Shown: piece after piece, positions 17,047-24,574 of the stretch
Numbering within the stretch: the first letter of the stretch is position 1
How the letters are laid out: each line of letters begins with the position of its first letter
Assembly: GCA_018396655.1 (NCBI GenBank)
Contig: JAGTQF010000010.1
Span: 1 to 38,869 of the forward strand
DNA: 38,869 nt
Source of the DNA: Candidatus Bathyarchaeota archaeon
GTDB taxonomy: Archaea; Thermoproteota; Bathyarchaeia; Bathyarchaeales; DTEX01
Reading direction: 5' to 3'
Translations under genes and position numbers: made by a program
The notes under the pieces: model-generated
Seen by the model: the letters and a program-made list of their open reading frames with translations, nothing else
The model's database searches: none
What the model was told of the DNA's origin: nothing

Positions 17047-17266
17047 TATACCACTATAAGTTCATCAATTAAAAGATTTCGTCTCAGGATATAACTACTA
17101 AAAAATAATTCGATAATGCATTATAACTCTGCGAGAAACTCGATGATTTATATAAGCCTTTGAAAAAATCAGGTTTAAGCGGCCAACTATGTGGGTTGAA
17201 GGTAATCCGCCTGTAAACCCGGGACTACAAGAGAAACTTTAGTATCATTTCATAATATATCTTCTT
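17047..17266. other. Intergenic segment, no firm gene
   Basis: Mostly AT-rich, with an island of higher GC around 17178-17230. One 17-codon plus-strand frame there ('MWVEGNPPVNPGLQEKL', stop at about 17241) looks protein-like and may be the tail of another lost gene. I cannot assign it. The part beside 17047 holds the likely DUF362 promoter (TTATAG near 17060 on the minus strand). Confidence 0.3.
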
Positions 17267-17689
17267 TCACTTAACTCTCATGATAGTGCTAGCTGATAAT
17301 ACTGTATTTTCTGGGTAGAATGGGTAGAAGGCGGGAGTCATTACTAAAGAACATTTCACTTGGTATTCTCCAGACTTCAACCCTCCGGGTTTTTCAATGA
17401 AAACGCGAATTATCTCACCATATCCCCACCATAACTCGGGGATTGTGGAGACATTCTTAAGAGATATTCTATTTCTTCTTAGAATAAAGGTGATTTTTTC
17501 TGGGTCGATTCTCTCCCCATTCACAATGAGAGAGAAGCCTTTTATTGATGAGAGGGGTTGCGCTGTATAGAGTGGATTACCTAGTTCAAATTGAAATCCA
17601 TCTATTTGACCATCACCATTTAAATCAACGTTTTCTATTTCTCTAGTTGGAAGTAAGAGGAGAGCCGCTACCCGTTGAACGTCCCTCAT
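17267..17689 (-). CDS. DUF6379 / C-glycoside deglycosidase beta-subunit-like protein
   Basis: 140 residues, a normal size for this small beta-sandwich family. 'IDGFQFELGNPLYTAQPLSS' is followed by 'GFSLIVNGERIDPEKITF', 'YGEIIRVFIEKPGGLKSGEY' and 'QVKCSLVMT'. This recalls the DUF6379 pattern (GFQFxLRxxYYRGxPLSxIexxxxxVDGexV ... VEKPGGLxxGeHxV). In bacteria the family is the small subunit of enzymes that break the C-C bond of 3-oxo C-glycosides, beside a sugar-isomerase-like large subunit. No large subunit is seen here. A Ca-loop-like 'DLNGDGQIDG' precedes the domain. A close AAGGAG precedes the ATG. The stub of a Gfo/Idh/MocA oxidoreductase lies directly upstream on the other strand, the class that makes the 3-oxo substrate. 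The assignment comes from recalled pattern only. Confidence 0.65.
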   Translation of the reverse strand: MRDVQRVAALLLLPTREIENVDLNGDGQIDGFQFELGNPLYTAQPLSSIKGFSLIVNGERIDPEKITFILRRNRISLKNVSTIPELWWGYGEIIRVFIEKPGGLKSGEYQVKCSLVMTPAFYPFYPENTVLSASTIMRVK

Positions 17690-17734
17690 GAACTCCTTAA
17701 AATTTTCTTTGGATGTAAAGTGTTTTTCCTGCCA

Positions 17735-17914
17735 AACGTTATAAGGAATTTTGTGAAGGCTTGTCTAGAAGATAAGAGACCAAGAACCACCGGTGAAGAT
17801 GGTCTACTCATCATGCAGATCATGGAAATGTCATACTTGTCAGCGAAGCTTGGAAGAGAAGTAGCATATGAAGAATATATAAGGAATACAAAACATATGA
17901 TTCTAAGTCTCTAG
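17735..17914 (+). pseudogene. C-terminal stub of a Gfo/Idh/MocA oxidoreductase
   Basis: About 59 codons read 'NFVKACLEDKRPRTTGEDGL' then 'SAKLGREVAYEEYI'. This is the typical end of the Gfo/Idh/MocA C-terminal domain (FxxxIxExRxPxxxGEDGlxalxixxAxyxSaxxGrxV). The remaining 300 or so residues, including the Rossmann fold, are absent, and the frame upstream runs into the antisense start of the DUF6379 gene. It is therefore a truncated gene, most likely deleted at its 5' side. Family members are NAD(P)-dependent sugar dehydrogenases. Its position beside DUF6379 suggests a former sugar or C-glycoside catabolic cluster. Confidence 0.7.
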
Positions 17915-17950
17915 CAATCTGGGTGATTGTGGTTACAGACACGTATCTAA

Positions 17951-18009
17951 TAAACTTCTATAAACTTCTTTAGAAGAAGTTCATATATTAACTAGGGAAT
18001 TAAATCCCT
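17951..18009. repeat. Palindromes and a short direct repeat in the decayed gap
   Basis: TAAACTTCT occurs twice in tandem (17951-17969), and the second copy begins a perfect inverted repeat AACTTCTT-TAG-AAGAAGTT (17963-17981). A second weaker palindrome, AGGGA-ATTAAA-TCCCT, follows at 17994-18009. Could be an operator left from the lost sugar genes, or hairpin debris. Confidence 0.5.
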
Positions 18010-18057
18010 TGAGAGGAGGAGAGGCTAGTCAAAAAGATAGGGAGGTATCATTTAAAA

Positions 18058-18215
18058 TTAATCTTTCTTCGGAGCAATATTAAGAAGGCTGTCTAGGTCC
18101 CTTTTTAGCCCGTGTGCCGCCATGCGCTAGCACTTTCACATACACTTTCTATGAGCGAATCGGTGTTATTTGCATTATTTTTTGCAATAAATATTTTGTT
18201 TCCTAAAGGTGAACC
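18058..18215 (-). pseudogene. Frameshifted protein-like fragment, family unknown
   Basis: Two minus-strand frames join through a single indel near 18110-18126. The first reads 'GSPLGNKIFIAKNNANNTD' then 'SLIESVCESASA', and the second 'MAAHGLKRDLDSLLNIAPKK' before TAA 18058-18060. Joined, they make a smooth amphipathic C-terminal segment, but an in-frame stop precedes the first part and there is no start. I do not recognise the family. It may be random open frame; the protein-like composition and neighbouring gene stubs favour debris of a lost gene. Confidence 0.3.
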
Positions 18216-18248
18216 TTAAATTAATCCAAGAGATACAGAGGCTTAGAG

Positions 18249-19469
18249 GTGCTAACTCAGTTGAGTGAGTTCAGCTTTGTCCATATCGCTGATGTTCACT
18301 TGGGCTATGAGCAGTATAATCTCAGCGAGAGGCGAGATGATTTTGATAGAGCCTTTATGGAGGCTGTCGATAAAATTATGGCGCTGAAGCCAAACTTCGT
18401 GATTATAGCCGGAGACCTATTTCACCATGCCAGACCCTTAAACATAACCCTAGAGAGGGCTATAAGGAATTTTAGGAGGCTGAAAGAGGCGAATATACCG
18501 GTTCTGGTTGTTGATGGCTCGCATGATGCTGCTCCAAATACCTTAACAAGCACAATACTTAATCCCCTTGACAGCGCCGGGCTAATATATTATCTGCCGA
18601 GACATGAGAATGCATGCTGGGAGAATGAGTATTGCTACGTGTATGGAATCCCAAACTTTAGAACTAGAGAGAGAACTGAGAAGCAACTGCCAGCTTTTTA
18701 TGAACTGAAGAAACCTACACCCCGCAAGGATAAATTTAACATATTTGTCTTCCACATGGCCCTAGACATGCCGGAAATAACAAAATTTTATCCTAGAATA
18801 GCTGCTGAAGCTTCACCAGCCCTAATACCGGAAGGCTTCAATTATTATGCTGGTGGACACATACACTTACCACTACAAATCCAATTTAGGAATGGAGTAT
18901 TAGCCTACAGCGGCTCAACCGAAACCGTGAGCTATGAGGATGCCTATGCTGAGAAAGGCTTCTATTACGTTGAAGTTGACAAGAGATTTGAGGTTAAGGT
19001 AAGCCGCATAAACATTGAGGGCACGAGGAAATTTAAGGTTGTTGAAAGGGATTGCAGTGGTCTATCCCCTCATGAGATAACGGAGCTGGCTGAAAAAATC
19101 GTTAGAGAAGCTGACGAAGAGGGTGCCGTCATAGTTCCGGTCCTAAAGGGTATGCTGCCAGCTGGCTCAACTAGGGGGGAGATTGATTTGGCAAGAATTA
19201 GAGGAGCGGCTGAGAAGGCTCTAGCAGTGCACCCAGTTCTTCTTCTTAGGGAGGAGGAGATCCCCGAGGAGATTATAAAGAGCATATTTGAGGGTGAGAT
19301 AAAAGATTTGAGGGTTAAATCATACGAGTATTTTCTCCAATTCTTTATGCAACGCTATAGCCGTGAGGAGGCTGAGAAAAGGGCTAGAGTGGCCTTAGAC
19401 TTAATGCAATACCTGGTGAGGGGGGATGAGGATAAAGTTAGGGAGGTTCTGGAGGGTTTGATTAAATGA
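18249..19469 (+). CDS. mre11: DNA double-strand break repair nuclease Mre11
   Basis: Mre11 nuclease, 406 residues, the Mn-dependent exo/endonuclease of the Mre11-Rad50 end-processing complex. Phosphoesterase motifs: 'HIADVHLGYEQY' (Asp15, His17), 'VIIAGDLFHHARP' (Asp56), 'DGSHDAAP' (His92, Asp93), 'FHMALDMPE' and 'YYAGGHIHLP'. The third motif is usually GNHD, with Asn as a metal ligand; here it is GSHD. The C-terminal helices ('FLQFFMQRYSREEAEKRAR') would bind the Rad50 coiled coil. The start is GTG; a weak GAGG lies upstream. The stop overlaps the Rad50 start (ATGA), so the two are translationally coupled. HerA and NurA, common archaeal neighbours, are not in the window. Confidence 0.95.
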   Translation: MLTQLSEFSFVHIADVHLGYEQYNLSERRDDFDRAFMEAVDKIMALKPNFVIIAGDLFHHARPLNITLERAIRNFRRLKEANIPVLVVDGSHDAAPNTLTSTILNPLDSAGLIYYLPRHENACWENEYCYVYGIPNFRTRERTEKQLPAFYELKKPTPRKDKFNIFVFHMALDMPEITKFYPRIAAEASPALIPEGFNYYAGGHIHLPLQIQFRNGVLAYSGSTETVSYEDAYAEKGFYYVEVDKRFEVKVSRINIEGTRKFKVVERDCSGLSPHEITELAEKIVREADEEGAVIVPVLKGMLPAGSTRGEIDLARIRGAAEKALAVHPVLLLREEEIPEEIIKSIFEGEIKDLRVKSYEYFLQFFMQRYSREEAEKRARVALDLMQYLVRGDEDKVREVLEGLIK

Positions 19470-21550
19470 AGATAGATAGCATATTCATTGAGAACATGAG
19501 GTCTCACGTTAAAACTTACATAAAATTCTCGAAGGGATTCAACTGTCTAGTGGGCGGGTTAGGCGCCGGAAAATCTAGCATACTATATGCAATAGACTTC
19601 GCATTATTTGGGGAACCCCTAAGCAGAAGTTACGACTACCTATTACGTGAGGGGACGGATATTGGCAGAGTTGCACTGAAATTTATAGAAAACGGGAAAG
19701 AATACACCATTTGGAGGGGGCTTAGGAGGCGCGGTGAAAGAATAAGCCAAGACCCTGAGCAACTCAAGCTCTTCGAGGGGAGCAAGCTTTTAGCCGAGAT
19801 GAAAAGCGATGCGGTGTCAGAGCAGCTGAAGTCGATAATTGGGGTGGATAGGGAGATATTCCGCGATATAATCTGGGTTAGGCAGGAGAAGCTTAAGGAG
19901 ATATTGGATATTATGCCAGCAGAAAGACAGAGGAGACTAGACCAGCTATTCGGAATATCAGACTATGATATCTCATGGGCAAACTTAAGACCAGTCCAGA
20001 GATGGTATGAGGGTGAAAGAGAGACGCTAGAGCGGGACCCAGACGTCATTGGCGTAAAGGATATGCAGAGCAAATATGACGAGGCTGTCAAGGAACTCTC
20101 AATAAGGGAGGCTGAGCTTGAAGAGGCACATCGAAGCCTATACGAGGCTGAGTTAAAGCTTAAGGAGGCTTCCTCAAGGCTTGAGGGGCTTATGGAGATG
20201 CGCCGAAAAAGTGAGGAGATGAGGAATGAGGAAGCCGATTTAAAGTCCAAGATTGGAAGTCTTGAGAGCATATGTGCCAGGCTGATGAACGAGATTAGAG
20301 AGAGAAGAGCGAAGATAAACGATTTAGAAACGCGCCTAGAAGCTTTAAACGCTCAGGAGAAGAATGTTAGGCGGAGGCTTGCCGATTTAGGTTTGTCAGA
20401 GAATATGTCCCTAGAAGACCTTCAATCTTATATCGACAGTATTATTGTGCAAATCTCAAGCATACGTGGTGAGGAAGAGAACGTTAGGGGAGAAATTAGA
20501 AGGGCAACGCAGAGAATATCTAATTTAGTTAAAGAGAGCAGGTGCCCACTGTGTCTCCAAAACCTCTTGTCCGAATATAAAGATAAGCTAATGAAGCAAC
20601 TCAATGAGGAAATCTCCAGCTATAGGCAGCAGCTAAGCGAGCTAGAGAGGAGCGCTAAGGAGCTAGAGCATCTAAGAAGCATCCTCTTCGCAGCCCTCAC
20701 CAGCCTACAATCAATCCTTCCAAAACGGGAGGAGCTAACTAGACAGCTCAGGGATGAGGAACAGCAGCTCAAAAGAGCGGTGGAGGAATTGAATGCAAAA
20801 AAAGAGGAGATTGAAATATTAAAGAGTCGCCTAACCGACTTAAAATCCAAGATTGCTGAATTCGATTATTCAAAACTTGAGGAGGCTCAGAGGCTATATA
20901 GTGAGACTTTAGAGAGATACTCGAACCTAAAGTATAAGGTTCAGAATTTAGAGAGCCAAAAGAATGAGATTATAAGTAGGCTTGAGGGACTAAAAATCCG
21001 GTTAGATATAGCCCAAAAGAAGATTGAGCGCTTAGAGAAAATTAGGGAGATACTGGTGTTCATTGAGGAGACTAGACAGGCGTATAAGAGTATACAGCCA
21101 AAGATAAGAGGAGATTTTGTAAAGTATCTTGAGAGAATCGTCCAGCAGATAATGGATGAGCTCATTGGCTCGGAGGGGGAGCTCTTCACCATCAAGATTG
21201 ACGAGAATTATACGCCAATAATTGAGGGTGAGGATGGGCGAGAGAGAAGTGCATCTAATCTCTCTGGAGGCGAGAGGACTTTTCTCGCACTCGCATATAG
21301 GTTGGGCATTGGCCAGCTTATAATGCATCTGAAGTCTGGACGCGGATTAAGCATATTGCTCCTAGATGAGCCGACGGAGAGCCTGGGTAGAGAGGATGGT
21401 TCAATAGATAGGTTAGCGGAGATGTTATCACGCCTAAAAACAATCGAGCAGATAATAGCGGTAACGCACAGCGAAGCCTTCGCCGAAAAAGCTGACCAAG
21501 TAATAAGGGTTGAGAAAAGAGATGGAAAGAGCGTAGTCTTAACGGAGTAA
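19466..21550 (+). CDS. rad50: DNA double-strand break repair ATPase Rad50 (compact)
   Basis: SMC-family ATPase of 694 residues, shorter than typical archaeal Rad50 (about 850-900). The head has 'NMRSHVKTYIKFSKGFNCLV', Walker A 'GGLGAGKSS' (30-38), Q-loop 'IIWVRQEKLKEILDI', signature 'NLSGGERTFLALAYRLG' and Walker B 'SILLLDEPTESLG'. Coiled-coil arms flank a zinc hook at Cys360-x-x-Cys363 ('SRCPLCLQN'), which dimerises two Rad50 molecules. The arms are about 180-200 residues each, so a short complex is expected. It overlaps Mre11 by four bases and is followed after two bases by the DUF72 frame, whose likely start is 57 bases on. Distinct from the Smc6-like ATPase: it has a hook and Rad50 head motifs. 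Confidence 0.95.
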   Translation: MKIDSIFIENMRSHVKTYIKFSKGFNCLVGGLGAGKSSILYAIDFALFGEPLSRSYDYLLREGTDIGRVALKFIENGKEYTIWRGLRRRGERISQDPEQLKLFEGSKLLAEMKSDAVSEQLKSIIGVDREIFRDIIWVRQEKLKEILDIMPAERQRRLDQLFGISDYDISWANLRPVQRWYEGERETLERDPDVIGVKDMQSKYDEAVKELSIREAELEEAHRSLYEAELKLKEASSRLEGLMEMRRKSEEMRNEEADLKSKIGSLESICARLMNEIRERRAKINDLETRLEALNAQEKNVRRRLADLGLSENMSLEDLQSYIDSIIVQISSIRGEEENVRGEIRRATQRISNLVKESRCPLCLQNLLSEYKDKLMKQLNEEISSYRQQLSELERSAKELEHLRSILFAALTSLQSILPKREELTRQLRDEEQQLKRAVEELNAKKEEIEILKSRLTDLKSKIAEFDYSKLEEAQRLYSETLERYSNLKYKVQNLESQKNEIISRLEGLKIRLDIAQKKIERLEKIREILVFIEETRQAYKSIQPKIRGDFVKYLERIVQQIMDELIGSEGELFTIKIDENYTPIIEGEDGRERSASNLSGGERTFLALAYRLGIGQLIMHLKSGRGLSILLLDEPTESLGREDGSIDRLAEMLSRLKTIEQIIAVTHSEAFAEKADQVIRVEKRDGKSVVLTE

Positions 21551-21606
21551 ATATGCCTTTAATTCCGCATTATATTTTAGGCCTCATTGGATGGAGGATG
21601 ATGAGA

Positions 21607-22512
21607 ATGATTAAGGTTGGTTGTTGCGGCTACCCAGTTTCACAGGCCAAATACTACGAAACCTTTAAGCTGGTTGAGTTAAACAGTACATTTTATAGGT
21701 ATCCAAGCCCCAGAACTGCTGAGAACTGGCGGAAGAGAGCTCCAGAGGATTTTGAATTCACCGTGAAAGCCCATCAAGATATAAGCCACAAATATAAGTT
21801 GAAGATTGAGAGAGCGGCGGAGCCTTTTGAGAAAGTTAAACAGATATGTCGCATATTAAAGGCGAAGATTATACTTATCCAGACGCCAGCGTCCTTTAGC
21901 ATAAAAAATCTTGAGGATGCAAAAAAGTTCTTTAGCGGAATTAACCGCGAAGATTTCATTCTTGTTTGGGAAACGCGGGGACCCTCATGGGAGAGCGATG
22001 AGGGGCTTAGAAGCCTTAAGGGGATTCTAAGCGAACTGGATGTAACGCATGTAACCGACCCATTAAGGCTCATGCCAACCTATACATCTAGACTAGTATA
22101 TTTCCGTCTTCACGGATTAGGTGAGCGCATGTACTACTACCAGTATACAAATGACGAACTAAGAAGGATTTATGAAATCGTCAGAGGGTTTGAGGGGCTG
22201 GAGATGGGCGCCTACGTCCTCTTTAACAATCTATCCATGTTTGAGGATGCAAGACGCTTCGCCTTCTTTATGAAAAATGGATACTTTCCGCCATTAACCG
22301 GAGAATTCGGCATAGAATCTGTTCAGCGCATTCTTAATGCGGTCCGCTATCCAACGACGAAAAACGCGTTAATCGATAGGGTTGGCTGGAGACTTATCGA
22401 GTTTGAGGATGGAAGGCAGGTTAGGCTCAGTAAATTAATGGCTAATATATCGGCAAAAACCTATAAGAACCCCGAGGAAATCATGAGCGAGCTAAAAGCA
22501 AGCCTTGCTTAA
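21607..22512 (+). CDS. DUF72 family protein
   Basis: 301 residues, TIM-barrel-like DUF72 protein. The start 'KVGCCGYPVSQAKYY' is followed by 'VELNSTFYRYPSPRTAENWR' and 'FEFTVKAHQDISHKYK', the hallmarks of the family. Later come 'LVYFRLHGLGERMYYYQYT' and 'YVLFNNLSMFEDARRFA' (normally Y-x-y-F-N-N). No activity is established to my knowledge. The ATG at 21607 is favoured over the track start 21553 because GGAGG lies nine bases upstream and the extra 18 residues do not resemble the family. It directly follows Rad50 and is probably in its operon; whether it helps repair is unknown. Confidence 0.88.
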   Translation: MIKVGCCGYPVSQAKYYETFKLVELNSTFYRYPSPRTAENWRKRAPEDFEFTVKAHQDISHKYKLKIERAAEPFEKVKQICRILKAKIILIQTPASFSIKNLEDAKKFFSGINREDFILVWETRGPSWESDEGLRSLKGILSELDVTHVTDPLRLMPTYTSRLVYFRLHGLGERMYYYQYTNDELRRIYEIVRGFEGLEMGAYVLFNNLSMFEDARRFAFFMKNGYFPPLTGEFGIESVQRILNAVRYPTTKNALIDRVGWRLIEFEDGRQVRLSKLMANISAKTYKNPEEIMSELKASLA

Positions 22513-22574
22513 AGCTCTTCCAGAACATAAGAGATAAATAATTAAGGTTTCAGAGAATAATTTGGGGTGAGTTT

Positions 22575-22961
22575 TTGGGATTAGGTATCTCAATCGAGAC
22601 TGTTATGAGAAGACCTCCAGTCACAGCGTTATTTTCTGACAATGTCTCATTAGTTATTGAAAAGATGATTTCAAACAATATTGGTGCCGTCATAGTTATG
22701 AGCGGCGGTAACCCGGTTGGAATAGTAACCGAGAGGGATATTCTCGAGAGGGTTGTTAGGGCGGGTAAAGACCCGAATAAAACCAGAGCTGAGGAGATAA
22801 TGTCATCCCCACTAATATCGATTGAGGCGGATAAAACAGTAAAAGACGCATTGATTCTAATGCGTGATAAGAAAATAAGAAGGCTTGGAGTTACGAGGAG
22901 AGAGAGGCTTATAGGTATAGTAACTGAGAGAAGATTGCTTGATGCATTAGCATCATACTAA
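22575..22961 (+). CDS. CBS-pair protein
   Basis: 128 residues, almost entirely two CBS domains (about 9-63 and 72-126). 'VMRRPPVTALFSDNVSLVI' is followed by 'IGAVIVMSGGNPVGIVTERD', then 'IMSSPLISIEADKTVKDALI' and 'RLIGIVTERRLL'. Stand-alone CBS pairs bind adenine nucleotides such as AMP, ATP or SAM and act as energy sensors or regulatory partners; the ligand is not evident here. The start is TTG with GGGGTGAG close upstream. A sugar nucleotidyltransferase follows on the same strand after 44 bases, with its own strong ribosome site. Confidence 0.9.
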   Translation: MGLGISIETVMRRPPVTALFSDNVSLVIEKMISNNIGAVIVMSGGNPVGIVTERDILERVVRAGKDPNKTRAEEIMSSPLISIEADKTVKDALILMRDKKIRRLGVTRRERLIGIVTERRLLDALASY

Positions 22962-22978
22962 ATAATCTTCATCCCCCA

Positions 22979-22986
22979 TTTTTTCT
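22979..22986 (+). terminator. T-rich tract, possible archaeal terminator
   Basis: ATTTTTTCTT directly follows CCCCC after the CBS gene. Archaeal termination often needs only a T-run. It lies before the Shine-Dalgarno of the next gene, so read-through is equally possible. Confidence 0.25.
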
Positions 22987-23005
22987 TACACAGGAGGTTA
23001 TTGGA

Positions 23006-24283
23006 ATGAACAGTATTAAACCCGGCTATAGTCCTGAGAACCTAAAGGTCATAATCCCAGTTGGCGGTATAGCCAAGAGACTTCTCCCACTCACAGCTGA
23101 GGTGTCTAAGGCATGTATTAGGCTTGTTAATCTCCCGCTTATAGAAATATCGCTCCTAACATTAGCTAAGCAGGGAGTTAAAAACTTCATTTTCGGCGTG
23201 AAAGGTTACACAAATTACAGGAGCTTGCATGACCACTTCGAGTCGGGTGTAGGATTTTCGGCAAGATATGGCATTACTCCAAGGGTTCACATAAAATATC
23301 AACCAAATGTGGACGACTGTGGAAGCGCAGACTCAGCCCGCATAAATATCGAGTATTATGATATTAGGGACCCCGTCTTCGCAGTTCAAGGAGACAATAT
23401 ATTTGACGTAAATTTGATGGACATGCTGAAATTTCATTGCGAGAAAAATGCCTTCCTAACAATCGGGCTTATGCCAGTTCCAGACGTCACTGGATATGGA
23501 ATCGCTAAGATTGATAAAGATATGCGTATATCGGAATTCGTTGAGAAGCCAAGTCCTAAAGAGGCTCCATCTAATCTGGCTAACACCGGACTTTATTTGT
23601 TTAGTCCGGAGGTTAGGGAGGTCTTTAAAGAGACCAGAGTTCAAGAAATGATATTTAAGAAGAAGCGATTAGACTTCGGCTATGACTTTATACCATATCT
23701 TATAGAGACTGGGCGTCCAGTCTATGGATACATTTTAAGCGGAGTATGGTATGATGTCGGGACACCAGAAAGGTACCTAGAGGCTATGGATGGGATATTG
23801 CATGGTAAACTGAAAGCTCTCCAGGATTTCGGGGGCAGAATATTCGAGAATACAAACATATGGATACAGGGCGAGAGCCCAGAGGCCCTCCGGAGAAGGG
23901 ATGAAATCGTAAGAAAAATTAAGGATGGCAGAATAGAGGTTGAGGGACCTGTCTTAATTGGTAGACACTGCGAAATTTCTGATGGTGTCAGAATAGTTAA
24001 TTCATGCATAGACAATTATACTAGGATAGGAAGGAATGTAGTTATAGAGAACTCAGCCATAATGGATAGGGTCATAGTCGGCAATAATGCTGAGATAAAA
24101 AATAGCATTATTGGGAGGCATTGTATCATAAATTCAAGCCAAATAGAGAGAACCAAAATACACGATGTATCCGTTATAGCAGATGATGTGATAATTGATG
24201 ATGGATGCGAGATAGCGTCAACGAAAATTTATCCACACAAACACTTACATAAACAATCAGTTCGAGGAGCGATTATCACTTAA
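23006..24283 (+). CDS. Sugar-1-phosphate nucleotidyltransferase with left-handed beta-helix domain
   Basis: 425 residues. The N-terminal part (about 9-250) is a nucleotidyltransferase fold: 'IIPVGGIAKRLLPLTAEVSK', 'DPVFAVQGDNIFDVNLMDML', 'FVEKPSPKEAPSNLANTGLY' and 'GVWYDVGTPERYLEAM'. The C-terminal part (about 305-425) has hexapeptide repeats, 'EGPVLIGRHCEISDGVRIVN' onward. Such enzymes activate glucose-, GlcNAc- or mannose-1-phosphate with UTP, dTTP or GTP for glycan synthesis. The signature GGxGTRLxPLT is altered to GGIAKRLLPLT, keeping the Arg. AGGAGGT sits seven bases before the ATG. The nucleotide and sugar specificity cannot be read from sequence. Plausible supplier for the glycosylation genes at the window start. 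Confidence 0.85.
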   Translation: MNSIKPGYSPENLKVIIPVGGIAKRLLPLTAEVSKACIRLVNLPLIEISLLTLAKQGVKNFIFGVKGYTNYRSLHDHFESGVGFSARYGITPRVHIKYQPNVDDCGSADSARINIEYYDIRDPVFAVQGDNIFDVNLMDMLKFHCEKNAFLTIGLMPVPDVTGYGIAKIDKDMRISEFVEKPSPKEAPSNLANTGLYLFSPEVREVFKETRVQEMIFKKKRLDFGYDFIPYLIETGRPVYGYILSGVWYDVGTPERYLEAMDGILHGKLKALQDFGGRIFENTNIWIQGESPEALRRRDEIVRKIKDGRIEVEGPVLIGRHCEISDGVRIVNSCIDNYTRIGRNVVIENSAIMDRVIVGNNAEIKNSIIGRHCIINSSQIERTKIHDVSVIADDVIIDDGCEIASTKIYPHKHLHKQSVRGAIIT

Positions 24284-24337
24284 GCTGAGTAAAAATAAAT
24301 GGATTATTGAAAACATTTGCATCCTTAGCGCCTATTA

Positions 24338-24550
24338 TTAAGGTAGATAGGCATATATTAGGCAGCATACGATGGCTAAGAGAGCGCCTACGAGACCCCA
24401 TGCAGCCCATTCTGAAGCAAAAATCTGTGGAAAAGCCTCTATTAAAAGTGGCAGAGCCCTAGAATACACGATATTAGCTGCAACGCCCAGCATAAATCCA
24501 ATGAGCCCTATCACAAAGAGAGTTAAAGCCATCTTTGACCTATGGCCCAT
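24338..24550 (-). CDS. Two-helix small membrane protein linked to CdvB-like gene
   Basis: 70 residues with two predicted transmembrane helices: 'ALTLFVIGLIGFMLGVAANI' and 'WGLVGALLAIVCCLIYAYL', joined by a loop containing 'LPLLIEAFPQIFASEW'. The N-terminus is short and basic. GAGGTGGAG lies just before the ATG. It begins 24 bases after the stop of the ESCRT-III-like gene on the same strand, so the two are almost certainly co-transcribed. Family unknown to me. A membrane partner or anchor for the ESCRT-III filament is an attractive inference, without direct evidence. Confidence 0.78.
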   Translation of the reverse strand: MGHRSKMALTLFVIGLIGFMLGVAANIVYSRALPLLIEAFPQIFASEWAAWGLVGALLAIVCCLIYAYLP

Positions 24551-24574
24551 AAAAACTCCACCTCAGTACATTTT

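Noticed and set aside
17178-17232. Possible tRNA-like T-arm (GGGTTGAAGGTAATCC) in the intergenic gap
   Set aside because: No matching acceptor, D-arm or anticodon stem can be drawn around it.
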